Shown here one piece after another: positions 23,010-34,843 of a stretch of 64,000 nt of DNA (position 1 is its first letter; every line of letters starts with the position of its first letter). A program made the position numbers and the translations under genes. The notes beneath the pieces were generated by a model. The model worked only from the letters and a program-made list of their open reading frames with translations. It made no database searches and had not been told where the DNA came from. This DNA is from Tolypeutes matacus (Eukaryota > Chordata > Mammalia > Cingulata > Chlamyphoridae), in contig JAKSZT010053766.1 of assembly GCA_026826555.1 (NCBI GenBank), positions 744,596 through 808,595 of the forward strand, read 5' to 3'.

Positions 23010-23190
23010 TTTTTTTCTTTTTTCTTTTTTTTTTTTTAGTTTTTAAAATTTTATTTTTAAAGAAGTTTTAGATTACAGAAAAGCTATAACAACATATAGG
23101 GGATTCCCATATACCCGACTCCCTCCCCTCTCACATTTTCCCCTATTAATAACATCCTAAGTGAATGTTCCTGTAAATTTAAAAAATATT
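23010..23190 (-). mobile_element. Short 5'-truncated L1 3' end, antisense
   Basis: Poly(T) at about 23010-23038 (the tail) is followed by the antisense 3' terminus: TTTTAGATTACAGAAAAGCT, ATATAGGGGATTCCCATATA, CCCTCTCACATTTTCCCC. It matches the left end of the larger copy at 56090-56230. The target duplication is not clear. Confidence 0.75.
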
Positions 23191-23214
23191 TTTCTTTACA
23201 TAGAAAATCAATAG

Positions 23215-23440
23215 CTGGAGAGTACAGTGACAAAAAATGGGCTCTGGAATGAGGCAAATATGGAATTAAATGCTAATTCTGCTACAATTTCTTATCAATT
23301 ATTATTCTTTGTGAACACTTATTTTTCCCAGAGGTACAATGAGAATGACAATAGTTACCCATGAGCTTGTTGTATGGATTAGCTTAAATAATACATAATA
23401 AGAACCTAGAATATAACCTGCTCTTAAGAGAGAGTTACCT
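23215..23440 (+). repeat. MIR
   Basis: GGGCTCTGGAATGAGGCAAA, ATTAAATGCTAATTCTGCTAC, CAGAGGTACAATGAGAATGA and AGCTTAAATAATACATAATAAG follow the MIR order with many substitutions. Confidence 0.6.
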
Positions 23441-23568
23441 TCTCCCATTCTATAGTACTATAGGTAAGACTGTATACTTAGATTGTAGTATTTTATAAAA
23501 CCTGTGTGGAAACTATATAGGCCCATATTTGGTATACACAATTTTTGAGGTAAAATTTTTTTCTGGGG

Positions 23569-24069
23569 TGTGGTAGTTAGAGACTTTTATAGATCCTAGA
23601 AAATCATGTCCTTAGAACTAATCCATTCCTGTGGGTATAAACTTATGTAAGTGGGACCTTTTGATTAGATTACTTCAGTAGGGTATGACCCAGGGTGGGA
23701 CTTAATCCTCTCACTGAAGTCCTTTATAGACAGGATGAATACAGAGCTAGAGACAGAGAGAATCCCACAGAAGCACAGAGAGAAAGCCACAGGAGTAGAG
23801 AGAAAACCAGAGGAAGGCAGAAGCTGAAAGCAATGAAACCCAGATGAGAAGGGAGGGGCTGCAGACCCCACTATGTGCCTTGTCATATGAGAGAGGAGTC
23901 CAGGATCACCAGCAGCCAGTCTCTGGGGAGAAAGTGTCACCTGATGATGCCTTGATTTGGGCATTTTTCTCAGCTTTGAAATGGTAAGCTTACAACCTAA
24001 TAAGTACCTGTTGTAAAAGCCAACCCATTTCTGGTATATTGCATTTTGGCAACCTAGCAAACTAAAAAA
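23569..24069 (+). mobile_element. Solo LTR (ERVL/MaLR-like), 501 bp
   Basis: The LTR starts TGTGGTAGTTAGAG and contains TAATCCATTCCTGTGGGTAT, GTGGGACCTTTTGATTAGAT, GCCTTGTCATATGAGAGAGG and GATGCCTTGATTTGGGC. It is flanked by a 5-bp duplication TGGGG at 23564-23568 and 24070-24074. The 3' terminus has decayed from the usual CA. Related copies lie in antisense at 36524-36985 and 62270-62577. No internal retroviral genes are present. Confidence 0.75.
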
Positions 24070-24074
24070 TGGGG

Positions 24075-25558
24075 TAAGGATATATATTTTCTGAACCACA
24101 CCTCTTGTTATACCTCCTGCTTGCAATTTTTAGAAATTATAAACCGTACTTAAAAAAATATACTTGCAATGAAAATTTGTACACACCATAAATATGAGGT
24201 CAAAAGAGCTTTAAATTTCACAACCTTTGAATTATATTAAAACTTTTGAAATACATTGCTGGATTCACCTCAGAAAGGCTAAACCAGCTTACAAATTCTG
24301 GCTATGGAAATACCCTCATCAACCCTGGGTTGCTATTATCTCAAAAAGACTTTGTTTTCTTTGTGTATTATTGGTGGCGAGGCAGGCTAGACTCTTCAGG
24401 AGTGCCTCAAAAGCTTTATACCTGAAACACCTAGCCCATAACACAGCTAAAATAAGTTTCAAAGAAACATTTATTTAACAAGGGAATCATGGCTGTGAGA
24501 GGATTCAGTGGAAATACAAAGGAATTAAATCAATTCAAATGCTTTTCAACTTGAAATGTAAAGTTTGTAATGTAAAGGTTGTAAATGCAGATAGAAATAA
24601 AACTGATGTTTCTTGATTTCCCCAATTTGGTCTCTTCCTGAACATTAAATTTGTTAGTTCTTCATTTATGAAATAAATTATTAACCACTCATTACTTAAA
24701 CAGACTGGATGATTTTATATATATTATAAATAAAATATAAAATCACTTTCTCCAGGGTACTATAAAGGACTGTCTTCTATTAAAAAAAATAAATAAATAA
24801 GAAGAAAATTGACAGATGCTAAGGAATAATTTCACTAGCTCTGTTGGAATGAACTATATTTACTCTCTTGCTAGTTGAGTGTTCACCAAACATAATTGTT
24901 ATAAATGCAAGTTGGTATGTAGTAAATACCCAGTGTTTCACAGAAAGATATCCAACTTCATATCATAAATGAATGTGAGCTCTCCCCTAAGGTAGCAACT
25001 AAAGCCCTCCTAAGTAAAGCTGCTTTTTCTTCTATATATATAGAATATGCATTTCTTCTATATATTTTCAGAGTACTGAGTACTCCTTCACGTATATTAA
25101 GAACTTTGGCAAAATTTTCAGTCTTTCTTCCTAATTCATCTACAGCCATAATGCTGTATAATTCCAACATCCAGATCAAATGACGGATGATCTACCACTA
25201 TTTGGTCTTAGTTTTCCTTTGTCTCTTTAACATCAATAAATATGCTATCTCCTTGCAGTAACACTTTACTGTTGACTTAACCAGTACTTATCACCGACAT
25301 CACCGTGTCTGACATATATAACTATAATATTCCATTCCATTGTCTGAACAAAATCTGTTGGTCTTTCATCTTTCTCTGTACCACATTCTGATTCAAACTT
25401 CTCTTCAATGTCCAGAAGACTTCCAATTCCTTCACTCTCCATTTTTCTCTGTTTATCAATTCTTTCTCAGTTTCTTTTTCCTCTTTTCTAAGCTGTCCCA
25501 TTGTCAACCATTTAAACTGATCTCATTGGAGCATTTAACTTTCATGCCTTCACAAAAT
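24075..25558. other. Anonymous DNA
   Basis: No repeat family, RNA gene or coding exon is recognised. An 83-codon frame at 24227-24478 and a 101-codon frame at 25340-25645 show no known domain; the second runs through a poly(A) tract and into the L1 5' UTR, so it is chance. Confidence 0.4.
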
Positions 25559-25575
25559 GGAAAAAAAAAAAAAAT

Positions 25576-26290
25576 AGGGGGATTGTGGGGAGATAGTGGA
25601 GTAGGAAGCTCTAGGAATCAGTCCCTCCAACAGAACAACCATTAAGCAGGCAGGAACTATCTGAATCAACTATTTCAAAACTCCAGAGTCCAGGGGAATA
25701 CTGTACAGCAAACGGGAAAGAGCAGGAGGAAGAAGCTGGCAAATTACAGCAAAGCCAAGTAAAATTGCTTTCTCCATGCAGACTTTATTGGTGCTCATGC
25801 CCCACTCATGTGAGAGGCCTCCACAGGGTCCAGCCTATGGCGAGGCTTTTTGGTGCCAGCAGAGGAAATAAAAATCCAGTTCCTCAGGATCCAGGGTGGA
25901 CACCGACTGATTGCTGATCACAGCTTTTGATCAGTGACTTCGAATCACTGTTGTCCCAGCTCTGAGGGCCATTGTTCCAGTCAGCCCTGGACTAAGGCAG
26001 AAGAGGGAACCTAAAGACTCTATGCTTCCTCAGAGCTGTGGAAGACAGTTCAAGGGCTGCATTTGCCAGGCAGGTCAAGAAAGTGTAGTTTTGGAGAGCT
26101 GTGGAAAAAGCTCCTGGCACCCTTCTTGGCCCCTCCCACATTCCCTCTCCAGGACAATTGGGAGGAAGCCTGCACTCCCTTTGTGGGACTGTGGCCTTCC
26201 TCTGGCTGGTAAAGATTGACTTGGGAAACTCCTGTATGGCAACTTTAGGAAACAGATACAACCACACCTTCAAAGGTAAACAAAGGTTAA
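25576..26290 (+). mobile_element. Orphan L1 5' UTR (old type)
   Basis: After a poly(A) run (25560-25574) the sequence GGGGAGATAGTGGAGTAGGA begins, followed by AATCAGTCCCTCCAACAGAAC, AGGCAGGAACTATCTGAATC and CCAGAGTCCAGGGGAATACTG. This is the 5' start and 5' UTR of an older L1 type, different from the 5' UTRs at 1300, 43595 and 61831. No ORF1 or ORF2 follows within the anonymous DNA after 26290, so only the 5' end is left. Confidence 0.6.
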
Positions 26291-26984
26291 AGTAAATACA
26301 CCCACATTCCCTAGAAGCCCTGACTCCATGTAGTCCATCCTGACTTATAGTAACTGACTGAGACTAAGCACTGATACCAGGAGTAGAATGTCTTTGTTGG
26401 GATAAATGAACAAGGCAGGTTTGGTCTGGGGATGCTACTGTGGAAACCAGCCTGGAGCTGATGGAATAGTTGTGTGGCAGAAGTGGGAAGAAGGGAAGAT
26501 CAGGAACTGCTGATTGGCCCTGCCCTTTTCTTCACCTTCATTAAGACAGTTTGGCATCTGAGGATCACAAATTAAGCATGGGAGGAGATCACAACGGGAT
26601 TGGAAGCAGGAGGGAGGGGTGTCAGGAAACAGTGAATTCAACAGAATTAGGGGAAATGGAGAGAGAGAAAGGAGGTAAATTCTTCAGTGGGGAGACACCT
26701 GGCCATTGAGTTGGGTCCAGCTCTGATGTGTATTCTGAAAATCATGACTTGCCAAGACTTAACTTTCAAACTGCTCAGTGTAAGCTTCTGGACAGTTCAA
26801 GTGGTGAGTGAGGTGAAAAAGCTGTTTCACTTTCTACTTCAAGATTAGATTATATTTGTGTATTGTGCTTAAGTAGTAGCCCAATAGATTGAACTTATCA
26901 CAACAGGGATTACTGAGCTTTGCTGTCAAGAGCCCTTTCAGGCATTGTCCCAGAAATGTGAACAGCAAGGGAAGTCATGTGGGA
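26291..26984. other. Anonymous DNA, moderately GC-rich
   Basis: No family is named with confidence. ACTGATACCAGGAGTAGAAT near 26362 faintly recalls MaLR internal sequence. It could also be the decayed continuation of the L1 5' UTR. Confidence 0.35.
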
Positions 26985-27238
26985 TTATTATTCACCACAA
27001 TACTCTGGAGTCTAATTTTCTAAGTTTGAATCCTGCCTGTGATAGTTAATAGCTGTGTGAATTTCAACAAGTCCCTTAACCACTATAGTTTTCGATTTTC
27101 TCATTTGTAAAATTCAGTTAATAATAGTATCTATCTCATGGGGCTCATGTGAGCGCCAAGTGAGATATTATGAGTAAAGTGCTTAGCAAGGAGCCTGGCC
27201 CATGGAAAGTGATGTTTAAGGTTGGCTAATATTTTTAA
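26985..27238 (+). repeat. MIR
   Basis: A well-preserved MIR: ACTCTGGAGTCTAATTTTCT, GTTTGAATCCTGCCTGTGAT, TAATAGCTGTGTGAATTTCA, CTCATTTGTAAAATTCAGTT, AATAATAGTATCTATCTCAT, AAGTGCTTAGCAAGGAGCCT, in the canonical order. Confidence 0.88.
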
Positions 27239-28374
27239 GAGCTTGTGGGAGGCACTTTCCTACTTATTCCATGATACCGCCACTACACCTTGAAAACAGT
27301 AATGCCATCCCTTGGCATTACTAAAATATTTAATTGAACAGAGTCTCTTGATTTCATAATAATCCCAAGTTCTTTTTATATGCTCAGGTCTCCACCTAAA
27401 TTGTTGATATTCCCCTGGTTTATCAAAACTGTCTTGTGGTTAAGAAGGCATATTCATAAAGTAGAGGAAAATTTGTTTTTTGTTCTTAGAGCAGTGAAAA
27501 CAACATGACCCCTCCATCACCATCTGCCTTAGGACTGCTGGAAGTGCAAGTGCATGTTTCATCTGGCCCACTTGGCCCAACGTAACACTGGTTATAGGTT
27601 TCTTACTAGAGAAAACGCTGATCTGTTTATGATCCCACACTTCAGGAGTTAAATAATTGTCTGTCAAATCTTGCACATTAGGCACAAAAGTGAGCCAAAG
27701 TGCAATTGTGTCCCAAGAATGTTTATCAAGCCTATAATCTGGTTACCAAAAGTTAAATAAAAGTATAATTATTTTTATTTACATGGCTACATACAATCAA
27801 GCTAAATCTTTTGCTTTCCATCCAGATAGCTCTTCCAGCATTCTGTGCAGCAGAATACCAAATCAGACCATGCACATTGTACATTTTCAGGCTAACAAAT
27901 CTCATTGCCTCCTAGGGCTATATGCCAATAATTGGTCTGGAAAGTAAACTTGTAAATATTTAGACTTATAGTAAAATGTGATTGGCTAATGAAAATAAAA
28001 TGACTTCTCATTGGAAGGAAATCAAATAATGTAGAAAATTATAATTAAGTAAGTAAAAACCCCCTATTCAGAAATACTCTTACTAAATTGGTGAAACTTC
28101 CAATTTTAGTTTTCTCTCTTTCTTGTGTTTCTTACCTTGCCTTACTCTTTGCCTCTCTTTGTATGTATGTGTGTCTGTGAGAACTGTTTGTAACTAGCTT
28201 TTCTTTCACATCAAAATATGGAATATTGCCTTCAATAAATATTTCCTCCATAATGTTTAATGGCCACATAGTATTGCATTACATGAAATACCACAATTAA
28301 ATGAATGGACATTTGTGTTGTTCTCAATTGTTTACTATTTAAACAACACTTTAATGGCCAATTCTTTGTGTGTG
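27239..28374. other. Anonymous AT-rich DNA
   Basis: No exon, RNA gene or named repeat. The antisense 81-codon frame at 27440-27685 has no recognisable domain. Confidence 0.4.
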
Positions 28375-28800
28375 TGGTAGACAGAAAAATGGACCCCAAA
28401 TATGTCCATGCCCTAATCCCAGGAACCTGTATGTTAACTTACATGGCAAAAGGACTTTGCAGATGTGATTAAGTTAAGGATTTTAGGAGGGGAAGATTAG
28501 CTGGATTATCTTGGGTGATCCAAAGACATTACAAAAGTCTTTATAAGAGGGCAGAGAAGGCAATGTGATGCTGAGAGCATAAGCTTTGAAGATGCTGCAC
28601 AGCTGGCTTTGAAGATGGAGGAAGGGTCCATGAGCCAAGGAACAAAGGCAGCCTCCAAATCCCTGGAAAAGGCAAGGAAATGGAGTCACCTCCAAATCTC
28701 CTGAAGGAACTCAGACCTGCTGACACCTTGATTTTAACTTCATGAGACCCATTTTGGGATTTCTGACTTCCAGAGCTTTAAATTACTATAAACTTAGTGG
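28375..28800 (+). mobile_element. MaLR-type LTR
   Basis: GTGGTAGACAGAAAAATGGACC, ATGTCCATGCCCTAATCCCA, ACATGGCAAAAGGACTTTGC, AGATGTGATTAAGTTAAGGA, GCTTTGAAGATGGAGGAAGG, GAGCCAAGGAACAAAGGCAG and GCTGACACCTTGATTTTAAC follow the known order of this LTR class. Solo and degraded. Frames of 61-70 codons on the other strand are chance. Confidence 0.72.
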
Positions 28801-28911
28801 CTTAAATCAACACCTACATCAATCTGGCAAGTGAAGAAAAAAATTTAAATATTGTTTTGATTATCATTTATTTGATTGATATGGGATTGAGCATATTTTC
28901 GGATGTGTATT

Positions 28912-29072
28912 AGACCAGTGCTTATCAAACTTTAATGTGCCTACGAATCACCTGGGAATCTTGTTAAAAGGCAAATTCTGAAACGGTGAGTTTGATATGG
29001 AGACTTAGGTTCTGGATGATGCCAATGCTGCTGCTCTTTGGAGCTCAGGTTTAGAATAGCAAACTTCAATAT
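28912..29072 (+). repeat. MER5-type DNA transposon relic
   Basis: CAGTGCTTATCAAACTTTAATGTGC, GAATCACCTGGGAATCTTGTTAAAA and GATGCCAATGCTGCTGCTC are the signature of MER5A/B, a short non-autonomous hAT-Charlie element common to placental mammals. Confidence 0.8.
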
Positions 29073-29111
29073 TTTTTTTACTTATGGGACACATTACAGA
29101 ATAGTAAGTAT

Positions 29112-29770
29112 ATTAGTCAGCCAAAGGGGTGCTGATGGAAAGTACCAGAACTCTGTTGGCTTTTATAAAGGGTATTTATTTGGGGTAGAAGCTTCATTCA
29201 CAAGGCCATAAAGTGTAAGTTACTTCCCTCACCAAAGTCTGTTGCCACATGTTGGAGCAAGATGGCTGCCAGTCTCTGAGAGGGCTCAGCCTTTTTCTTC
29301 CTCCTAAAGCTTGGTGGTCCTGGCTCCTTCCTTTCTCAGCTGTAGGTTAGCATAAGGCTTCTCTCTCTCCCTGGGGTTTGTTTCTCTCCAGGCTCAGCTG
29401 CTCTGCTATTTCCATAAGGCCAGCTGTAAACTATCAGGTGAACGGCTTGTCTCTCTTCCTGTTGCCTCTGCTGTGTCCAACAGAGCCTTATCTCTTTCCT
29501 CACATGTCTGCTTCTCTGAGTATTTAATTCCTGGGACTCCAGCATCAAAACTCTAACTCTCTCCTCTGCCATGTTTTTCCTCCATGAGTCCCCACCCATC
29601 AAGGGGCAGGGATTCAATGTCCTTCTGATGTGGCCAAATCAAAGCCCCAATTATTATTTAATCAAGTAAAAGTGAAGCCTCTGACTTACATATAATCTAA
29701 TATGCCCAGAGGAAAGGACCAAAACATAATCCAATATCTATTTTTTGGAATTCATAAATAATGCCCAACT
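29112..29770 (-). mobile_element. LTR, antisense (lineage-type ERVL/MaLR)
   Basis: Plus-strand text starts TATTAGTCAGCCAAAGGGGT, the antisense of an LTR 3' end (GGCTGACTAATA), followed by CTGTTGGCTTTTATAAAGGG and TATTTATTTGGGG, whose antisense contains the AATAAATA poly(A) signal. The middle is CT-rich (GCTTCTCTCTCTCCC) and the far end has CCAATATCTATTTTTTGGAA. It forms an LTR of about 650 bp. A 93-codon antisense frame at 29336-29617 is within the LTR and non-viral in appearance. Confidence 0.6.
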
Positions 29771-29771
29771 G

Positions 29772-29990
29772 CTACAGTAAGAAAGTGCATGGACTTGGAG
29801 TCAGACAAATTAAGTCCCTGTTCTGTTATTCTTTAATTTTCTCAGTTTGGACACATTATTTTCTGAGCTTCAATTCTCTTATCTTCAAAATCGAGATAAT
29901 AGAATTCACAAATCTTCTAATTTTCTATGATAATGCAATAACATGATGCATATGATTTCTTTAGAACAGAGCTTGAAACTCATAAGTTAT
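29772..29990 (+). repeat. MIR
   Basis: TACAGTAAGAAAGTGCATGGA, CTTGGAGTCAGACAAATTAA, TTCTTTAATTTTCTCAGTTT and GAGATAATAGAATTCACA follow MIR order; the 3' half is worn. Confidence 0.65.
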
Positions 29991-30039
29991 TATTATTACA
30001 TATATGAATTGAATTGCTTTTTATATACTTCAGTTTTCT

Positions 30040-31240
30040 TTTGGAATACTCAGTTTTTCTAATCATAAATTCTCTTGTACATTTCAGACATCAAAACCCG
30101 CTTTTTTGCCATTTATTTTGCTAACATTTTCACCTAGATTTTTAAGTATGTGTTTTAACTTAATGGCAAATGGGCATATGTAGTGGGCTGGACATTGTCC
30201 CCCCAAAATTCATGCCCACTGGAACCTCAGAATGTGACCTTATTTGGAATAAAGATCTTTGCAGATGTAATTAAGGTAAGGAACTTGATGAGCTCATACT
30301 CAATTAGGATCTATCCTAAATTGAATGAGTATGTCCTTATGAGAGAAGGAAAAGAAAAAGGCAGAGAGACACAGGGAAGACAGCCATGTGAAGAAAGTCA
30401 GGTGAAGACAGGCACCGTGTGGGGTTGTGCTGCCACATGCCACAGGATTTCAGGAGCCACCAGGGAGGAAGAGCTTCCAGCTTCCAGGGAGCGTGGCCCT
30501 GTGACACCTTGACCATGGAATTCAGGCCTTCAGAACTGAAAGGATGGATTTCTGTTGTTTTTAGCTACCCAGTGGTCATTTGTTTCAGCAGCTCTAGGAA
30601 ATAATATACAACTAATTTCATAATTTTATGGTTAAATTGGTTGATATTTTTCTTTATTAATTGTGATTTTTCAGTCTTGCTGAAAAAAAAATAAGAGTTT
30701 CTTCCTGATGAGATTATTTTTTAAATGCACATTTTCTTCCTTGGCTTCTAGAGCTGTTTTATCTCTTTTTCTTTCACCTTTAAATTTTTATCCCTCTGGG
30801 ATTAATTTTGTTGAAAGAATGAGGTAAGTATTCAAATTACTTTTCCCCCCAAAGACTACATTTATTGAATAATCTATTTTTTCCACTGTTTGAAATCTTA
30901 CCAACTTTCATAAACCAAAATTTACATATAGTAAGTTCTAACTTTAAATTCTTTATTTTCTTCCACTCTTTGGTCTACTTATTTATAAATCAATACTGAA
31001 TCATTTAATTGCTCTAGATTTAAATTATATTTTAATCTTTAGCTGTTAAAAATTTTCCCTTACTATCATTTTAGAATTATCCTAATTCCAAATGTGTTAT
31101 GTTTAATATAAATTTCAGATTTTTTTGTCAAGATAAATCTTATTTTTATGTGATCTAGAAATATTAAGATGGCTTATCCTAATCTTATTATATTTATCTC
31201 TCTTTATTTGTAGGGCTATTAATTTTATCCATATGTTATC
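30040..31240 (-). mobile_element. Ancient L1 ORF2 fragment, antisense, split by an LTR
   Basis: Left arm 30040-30178 and right arm 30613-31240 read as antisense old L1 ORF2: TTTTTGCCATTTATTTTGCTAAC, then CCCTCTGGGATTAATTTTGT, CTACATTTATTGAATAATCTATT and TTTGGTCTACTTATTTATAAAT. The MaLR LTR at 30180-30612 sits between them. Divergence is high. Confidence 0.5.
30180..30612 (+). mobile_element. MaLR-type LTR
   Basis: TAGTGGGCTGGACATTGTCC, GAATGTGACCTTATTTGGAA, TCTTTGCAGATGTAATTAAGG, AGACAGCCATGTGAAGAAAG, GTGACACCTTGACCATGGAA and GATTTCTGTTGTTTTTAGCTACC mark a MaLR LTR. The 109-codon frame at 30183-30512 lies wholly inside it and has no coding meaning. Confidence 0.72.
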
Positions 31241-33716
31241 TTTAAAGAGGTATGTGGTAAGACCTTCTGGGGCTGGTATCAAATTGAAAAAACATAATCA
31301 CGGCTAAATTAATATTTAAATTTTGCCCAAATCGTATAATTAAATTGGAAATAATTAGTATGTACTTTTGAAAATCATATACTTCTATTTCAAACTGTAT
31401 ATAGTTTAGAATTTGTATAGTTTGATATCTTCTATCAAACTATGAACTTCTTTCAGCAACTTTGTGAATTCCACCTAGTCCCCGCTTCCTTTATATCTGA
31501 AGGATTTATAGTACCAAAACCTGGCCCCTTCTCTGGTGGTGACATTTGCAATCTTCGGTTAGTACCAGGTTTCCGCGATACTTCTGTGATTAACACCGGA
31601 GTTATTAACTCAGAAATCAAGTTCTCTAAATCTTTAATGAACTCAAGTGAACAAAGGAGCTATAGCCCATAGGAGGCTGAGGGATAAAAACTATTTAGTA
31701 TCAACCATATATTACTTAAGATGCTACAGAGATATCTGTTTCCCCAAATTAAACGTAACACAAGCATACTAATTAATTTGGTATAAATGTGACCTCTTGT
31801 GGCAGGATTTTTGACATTGTTTCATTATATTTATTCTTTGTGTTCTCTGGCTAATGATTAATTTAAAGGGATCTGGCATTATCTAAAGACCAAAGTGGCA
31901 GGAAACCATTTTCTTGGCAATTTTGACTTATTGTGAGAAGTGAGGTAACAAAACTATTTCACAGCTAATCTTCAGGGTTTTGGCTTTTGGCATTTATAAA
32001 AAGCCTCCTTCTGTTTGTTTAAGGTACAATATTATTTATACAGTTCAAACAGAACTTTTTTCTTAATGAAGTCTTCGAGATTTTTTTTTTTTTTACTTCA
32101 TTTGCAAGATAAAAATCTCTTTACATGTGCCCAAGCAAACCAAAGTTTGTGAAGGGAAACAAGCATTCTTGAATTTCTTTTTCTCTAACTCTTTTTTTTT
32201 TTTTAATAGAACGATCTGTTTTGCAGAACAGCAGGTTTTTGTGCCATTTCAGATGGTGTTGCCTGTGGCAGAATAGGCCCCATTCACATTTTCTGTGGGA
32301 CAATTTGCAAAGGCACGGCGCTATGGGAACCTTTTTTAAGAGGAAGGTCTGTAGGGGCAGGCAAAAGGCTACACAACACCTGTAGCAAGGCATAATCTGT
32401 TCAGGACTCAGATCTAATTTTACACTTTGTTTTATTCCCCATAAGTATTTAGCATATGTTCCTTTCTGTGAAAAATAAAGGGCTCCCTCAGATGGTACAT
32501 ATCAAGTGAGCTCAAGGAGGTTAATAGATTAACTCCAATCAATCTAAACACTCCCTGGTGAGATCCTAATGCTTGTTATTCACTGCCCTTGTTATGATGA
32601 TGTTCATTTTATTAGAGCATATAGCTCAACAGCCAGAGAGCTAGATCTTTTTACTGTGAAAATATTTCTGCATGCCTTCTTTTCTCAGGAAGAAAGCACC
32701 AATAAAATGGTATGCATTTCCTTTACAAGACTTGTAGTGAATTTGGAATAACAGAAATAGGCTTTCCATTTTAAATAGCTCAAGTGAATGTCCTGGGTCT
32801 GGTTGTATATTCTGTGGACTGGAATTTTTAAATACAGTGTTTTTAAGCCCCAAGTCCCTGCCATGTTTCTTTCAGTCTCCTCTTTTTTTCCTCTCTCTCT
32901 TTTTCTTTCTAAATTAGAGCAGTTGGTTCTGCACAGAGACACGTACAGTAGTGATGCTATGTGGTTCAAGTCAAAGAATGCTTAGTCTGGGTTCCACAAA
33001 GGACCAGGATTCCCAGCACACAAACAGATACACCAGAGGAGGGAGCAGCGTAGCGTCAAAGAATATTTGTGAGTATAGACAACACTATAAAAACCAACTC
33101 TGGGTTAGCCCAATAAAGAAAGAAGTAACAAGGGGTTTGAATGCTAAAATATAGAGCATTGTGTGAAAGGAAGGGAAACATATACAAAGTAGACAGATTG
33201 AATAAAAGTATTTCTCTTTAAACCACACAAGTCATGGTAATTAAATTAGGTCAGGCCGGTTACAAAGCTACAAAAAGCAGGCTGTAAGTAATTTCAAAAG
33301 GGACAGAAAGACCTGAAAAGAAAACAGATTGACAGCTCCTTATTTTATTTTGTTATTTTATTTTTGTCCAGTAAAGGCAATCCATCATCAAAAGTGGGAA
33401 GGGAAACCCAGGTTTAGTAGGAAATTCATCTCATCACAGAATATAAACTTTGCAGCTTAGAAGTACAGAAATATATTTGCTATAAGTGAAGAACAAGTAC
33501 TCATATATGAATTTTGCCACTTGAAGGGAAATAATGAATAAAAACTCTACTCTAAATAGATCAAAGTTGATTACAAATGCACTTGGAGAATCTCAGCCTC
33601 AGTATTTTCTGCTTTCAGTCATTTAATACAAATTCTGAAAGTATTATATGAAGAGGAGAACATAATGAGAATTTCCATAAAGTTATCTCTTTATTAAACC
33701 ACCTGCTAATGTCTCT
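31241..33716. other. Anonymous DNA with two small odd segments
   Basis: No named repeat. At 31440-31680 a 76-codon open frame has four CpGs in 150 bp of otherwise CpG-poor DNA. At 32121-32393 a 90-codon antisense frame is Cys/His-rich (MPCYRCCVAFCLPLQTF) but lacks an ordered zinc-finger spacing and ends in a lysine run from a poly(T) tract. Neither can be called a gene. Confidence 0.4.
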
Positions 33717-33729
33717 TAAAATGACTTTT

Positions 33730-33988
33730 TTGCATGTGATTTTTTTTTTTTTTTTTTTTTAATTTTAGAAGCTGTGAGTTAAAACAGGCATGCATTACCA
33801 TACAGGATTCCTATACATCGCCCCACCACCAACACCTGATGCTGTTGTGATATATTTGTTACAAATGTTAAAAGAACACCCTTATATTACTGCTATCTAT
33901 AGTCCATAGCTTGTATTTGGTGTATTTTTTCCATAAACCATCCCATGATTAACACCATGTATTAGTATTGTATATTTGTTATATTTCA
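33730..33988 (-). mobile_element. 5'-truncated L1 3' end, antisense
   Basis: Poly(T) at 33739-33760 is followed by antisense 3' UTR (CATACAGGATTCCTATACATC, CCCCACCACCAACACCTGATG, CATCCCATGATTAACACC-like text). The 13-bp direct repeat TAAAATGACTTTT at 33717-33729 and 33989-34001 is perfect. The body is homologous to the repeated 3' UTR unit at 39236-40000. Confidence 0.82.
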
Positions 33989-34001
33989 TAAAATGACTTT
34001 T

Positions 34002-34834
34002 AAAAATAGGCTCAAACATTTACTTTGAATGCAAATGTGTCAAGTTGTAAAGGATATTTGGAATATAAATTGAAGGATGGGAGAAGATAACGCAGGAGAC
34101 TTTTTAAAGAGCACATTCTGTGTATTTAAAGGAGACTTTAAAATTATTCACTTTCTTCCTGGCTTTTAAAAAAAAGTAGCACCAGATTTGAGAGATTTTC
34201 ATTAATAGTTTAAGTAACAGGGAAACCTGATATGTTGCAATTGGTAATTCAAAGAGACAGTGGTAAAATTGCTTATGAAAATCTCAAATTCTTCTCTCAT
34301 CTTTTTCATCTAATAACTTCACTTATCTTTATATGTTGCTAGGGAGATTTGAGTTATGAGGCAAATTCAATAGCTATGAAAAACTAGATACTGGCTGATT
34401 AACAGAAGTAATTGTGCTGTTTCATCAAATATTTTAGATATTAATTTACTTTTTCTGTATCGTGGCTTAGTCCATGTTCAGCTGCTATGATACATGGACA
34501 TTTCCTTATTTTCTCATTTATATAAGTCCTGCTCCTCAGGAATTAAAACTGTGGAAGGTAATGCAGGTGCAAGTAAACATCCATGGCATCATAGCTGTAT
34601 TTAAGCATAGTTTTTTCCTTCTAATATATATATTAGGGTTTTTAGCACTTTCCAGCTTCTAAGACCTTTCCTGATGTGTGATTTGGTGACTTCACTGGGG
34701 TGGACCAGAGACAATTCACTTCATTGTCTTATTTGGTTAACCACAGATCATAACACTGAGTTGTAAAACAGGGGAACCTGAATATCCAGGCCCATGAAGC
34801 CGAAATGACATTGTTAACTATAAGAAAAATTAAC
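34002..34834. other. Anonymous DNA
   Basis: Nothing recognised in this low-copy AT-rich stretch. Confidence 0.4.
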
Positions 34835-34843
34835 AATGGCATT

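Noticed and set aside
23665..24126. 153-codon antisense frame
   Set aside because: Lies across a solo LTR and has no retroviral or other domain.
32121..32393. Cys/His-rich 90-codon antisense frame as a zinc-finger exon
   Set aside because: No ordered C2H2, RING or PHD spacing, and the frame runs into a poly(T)-derived lysine run with no supported splice sites.
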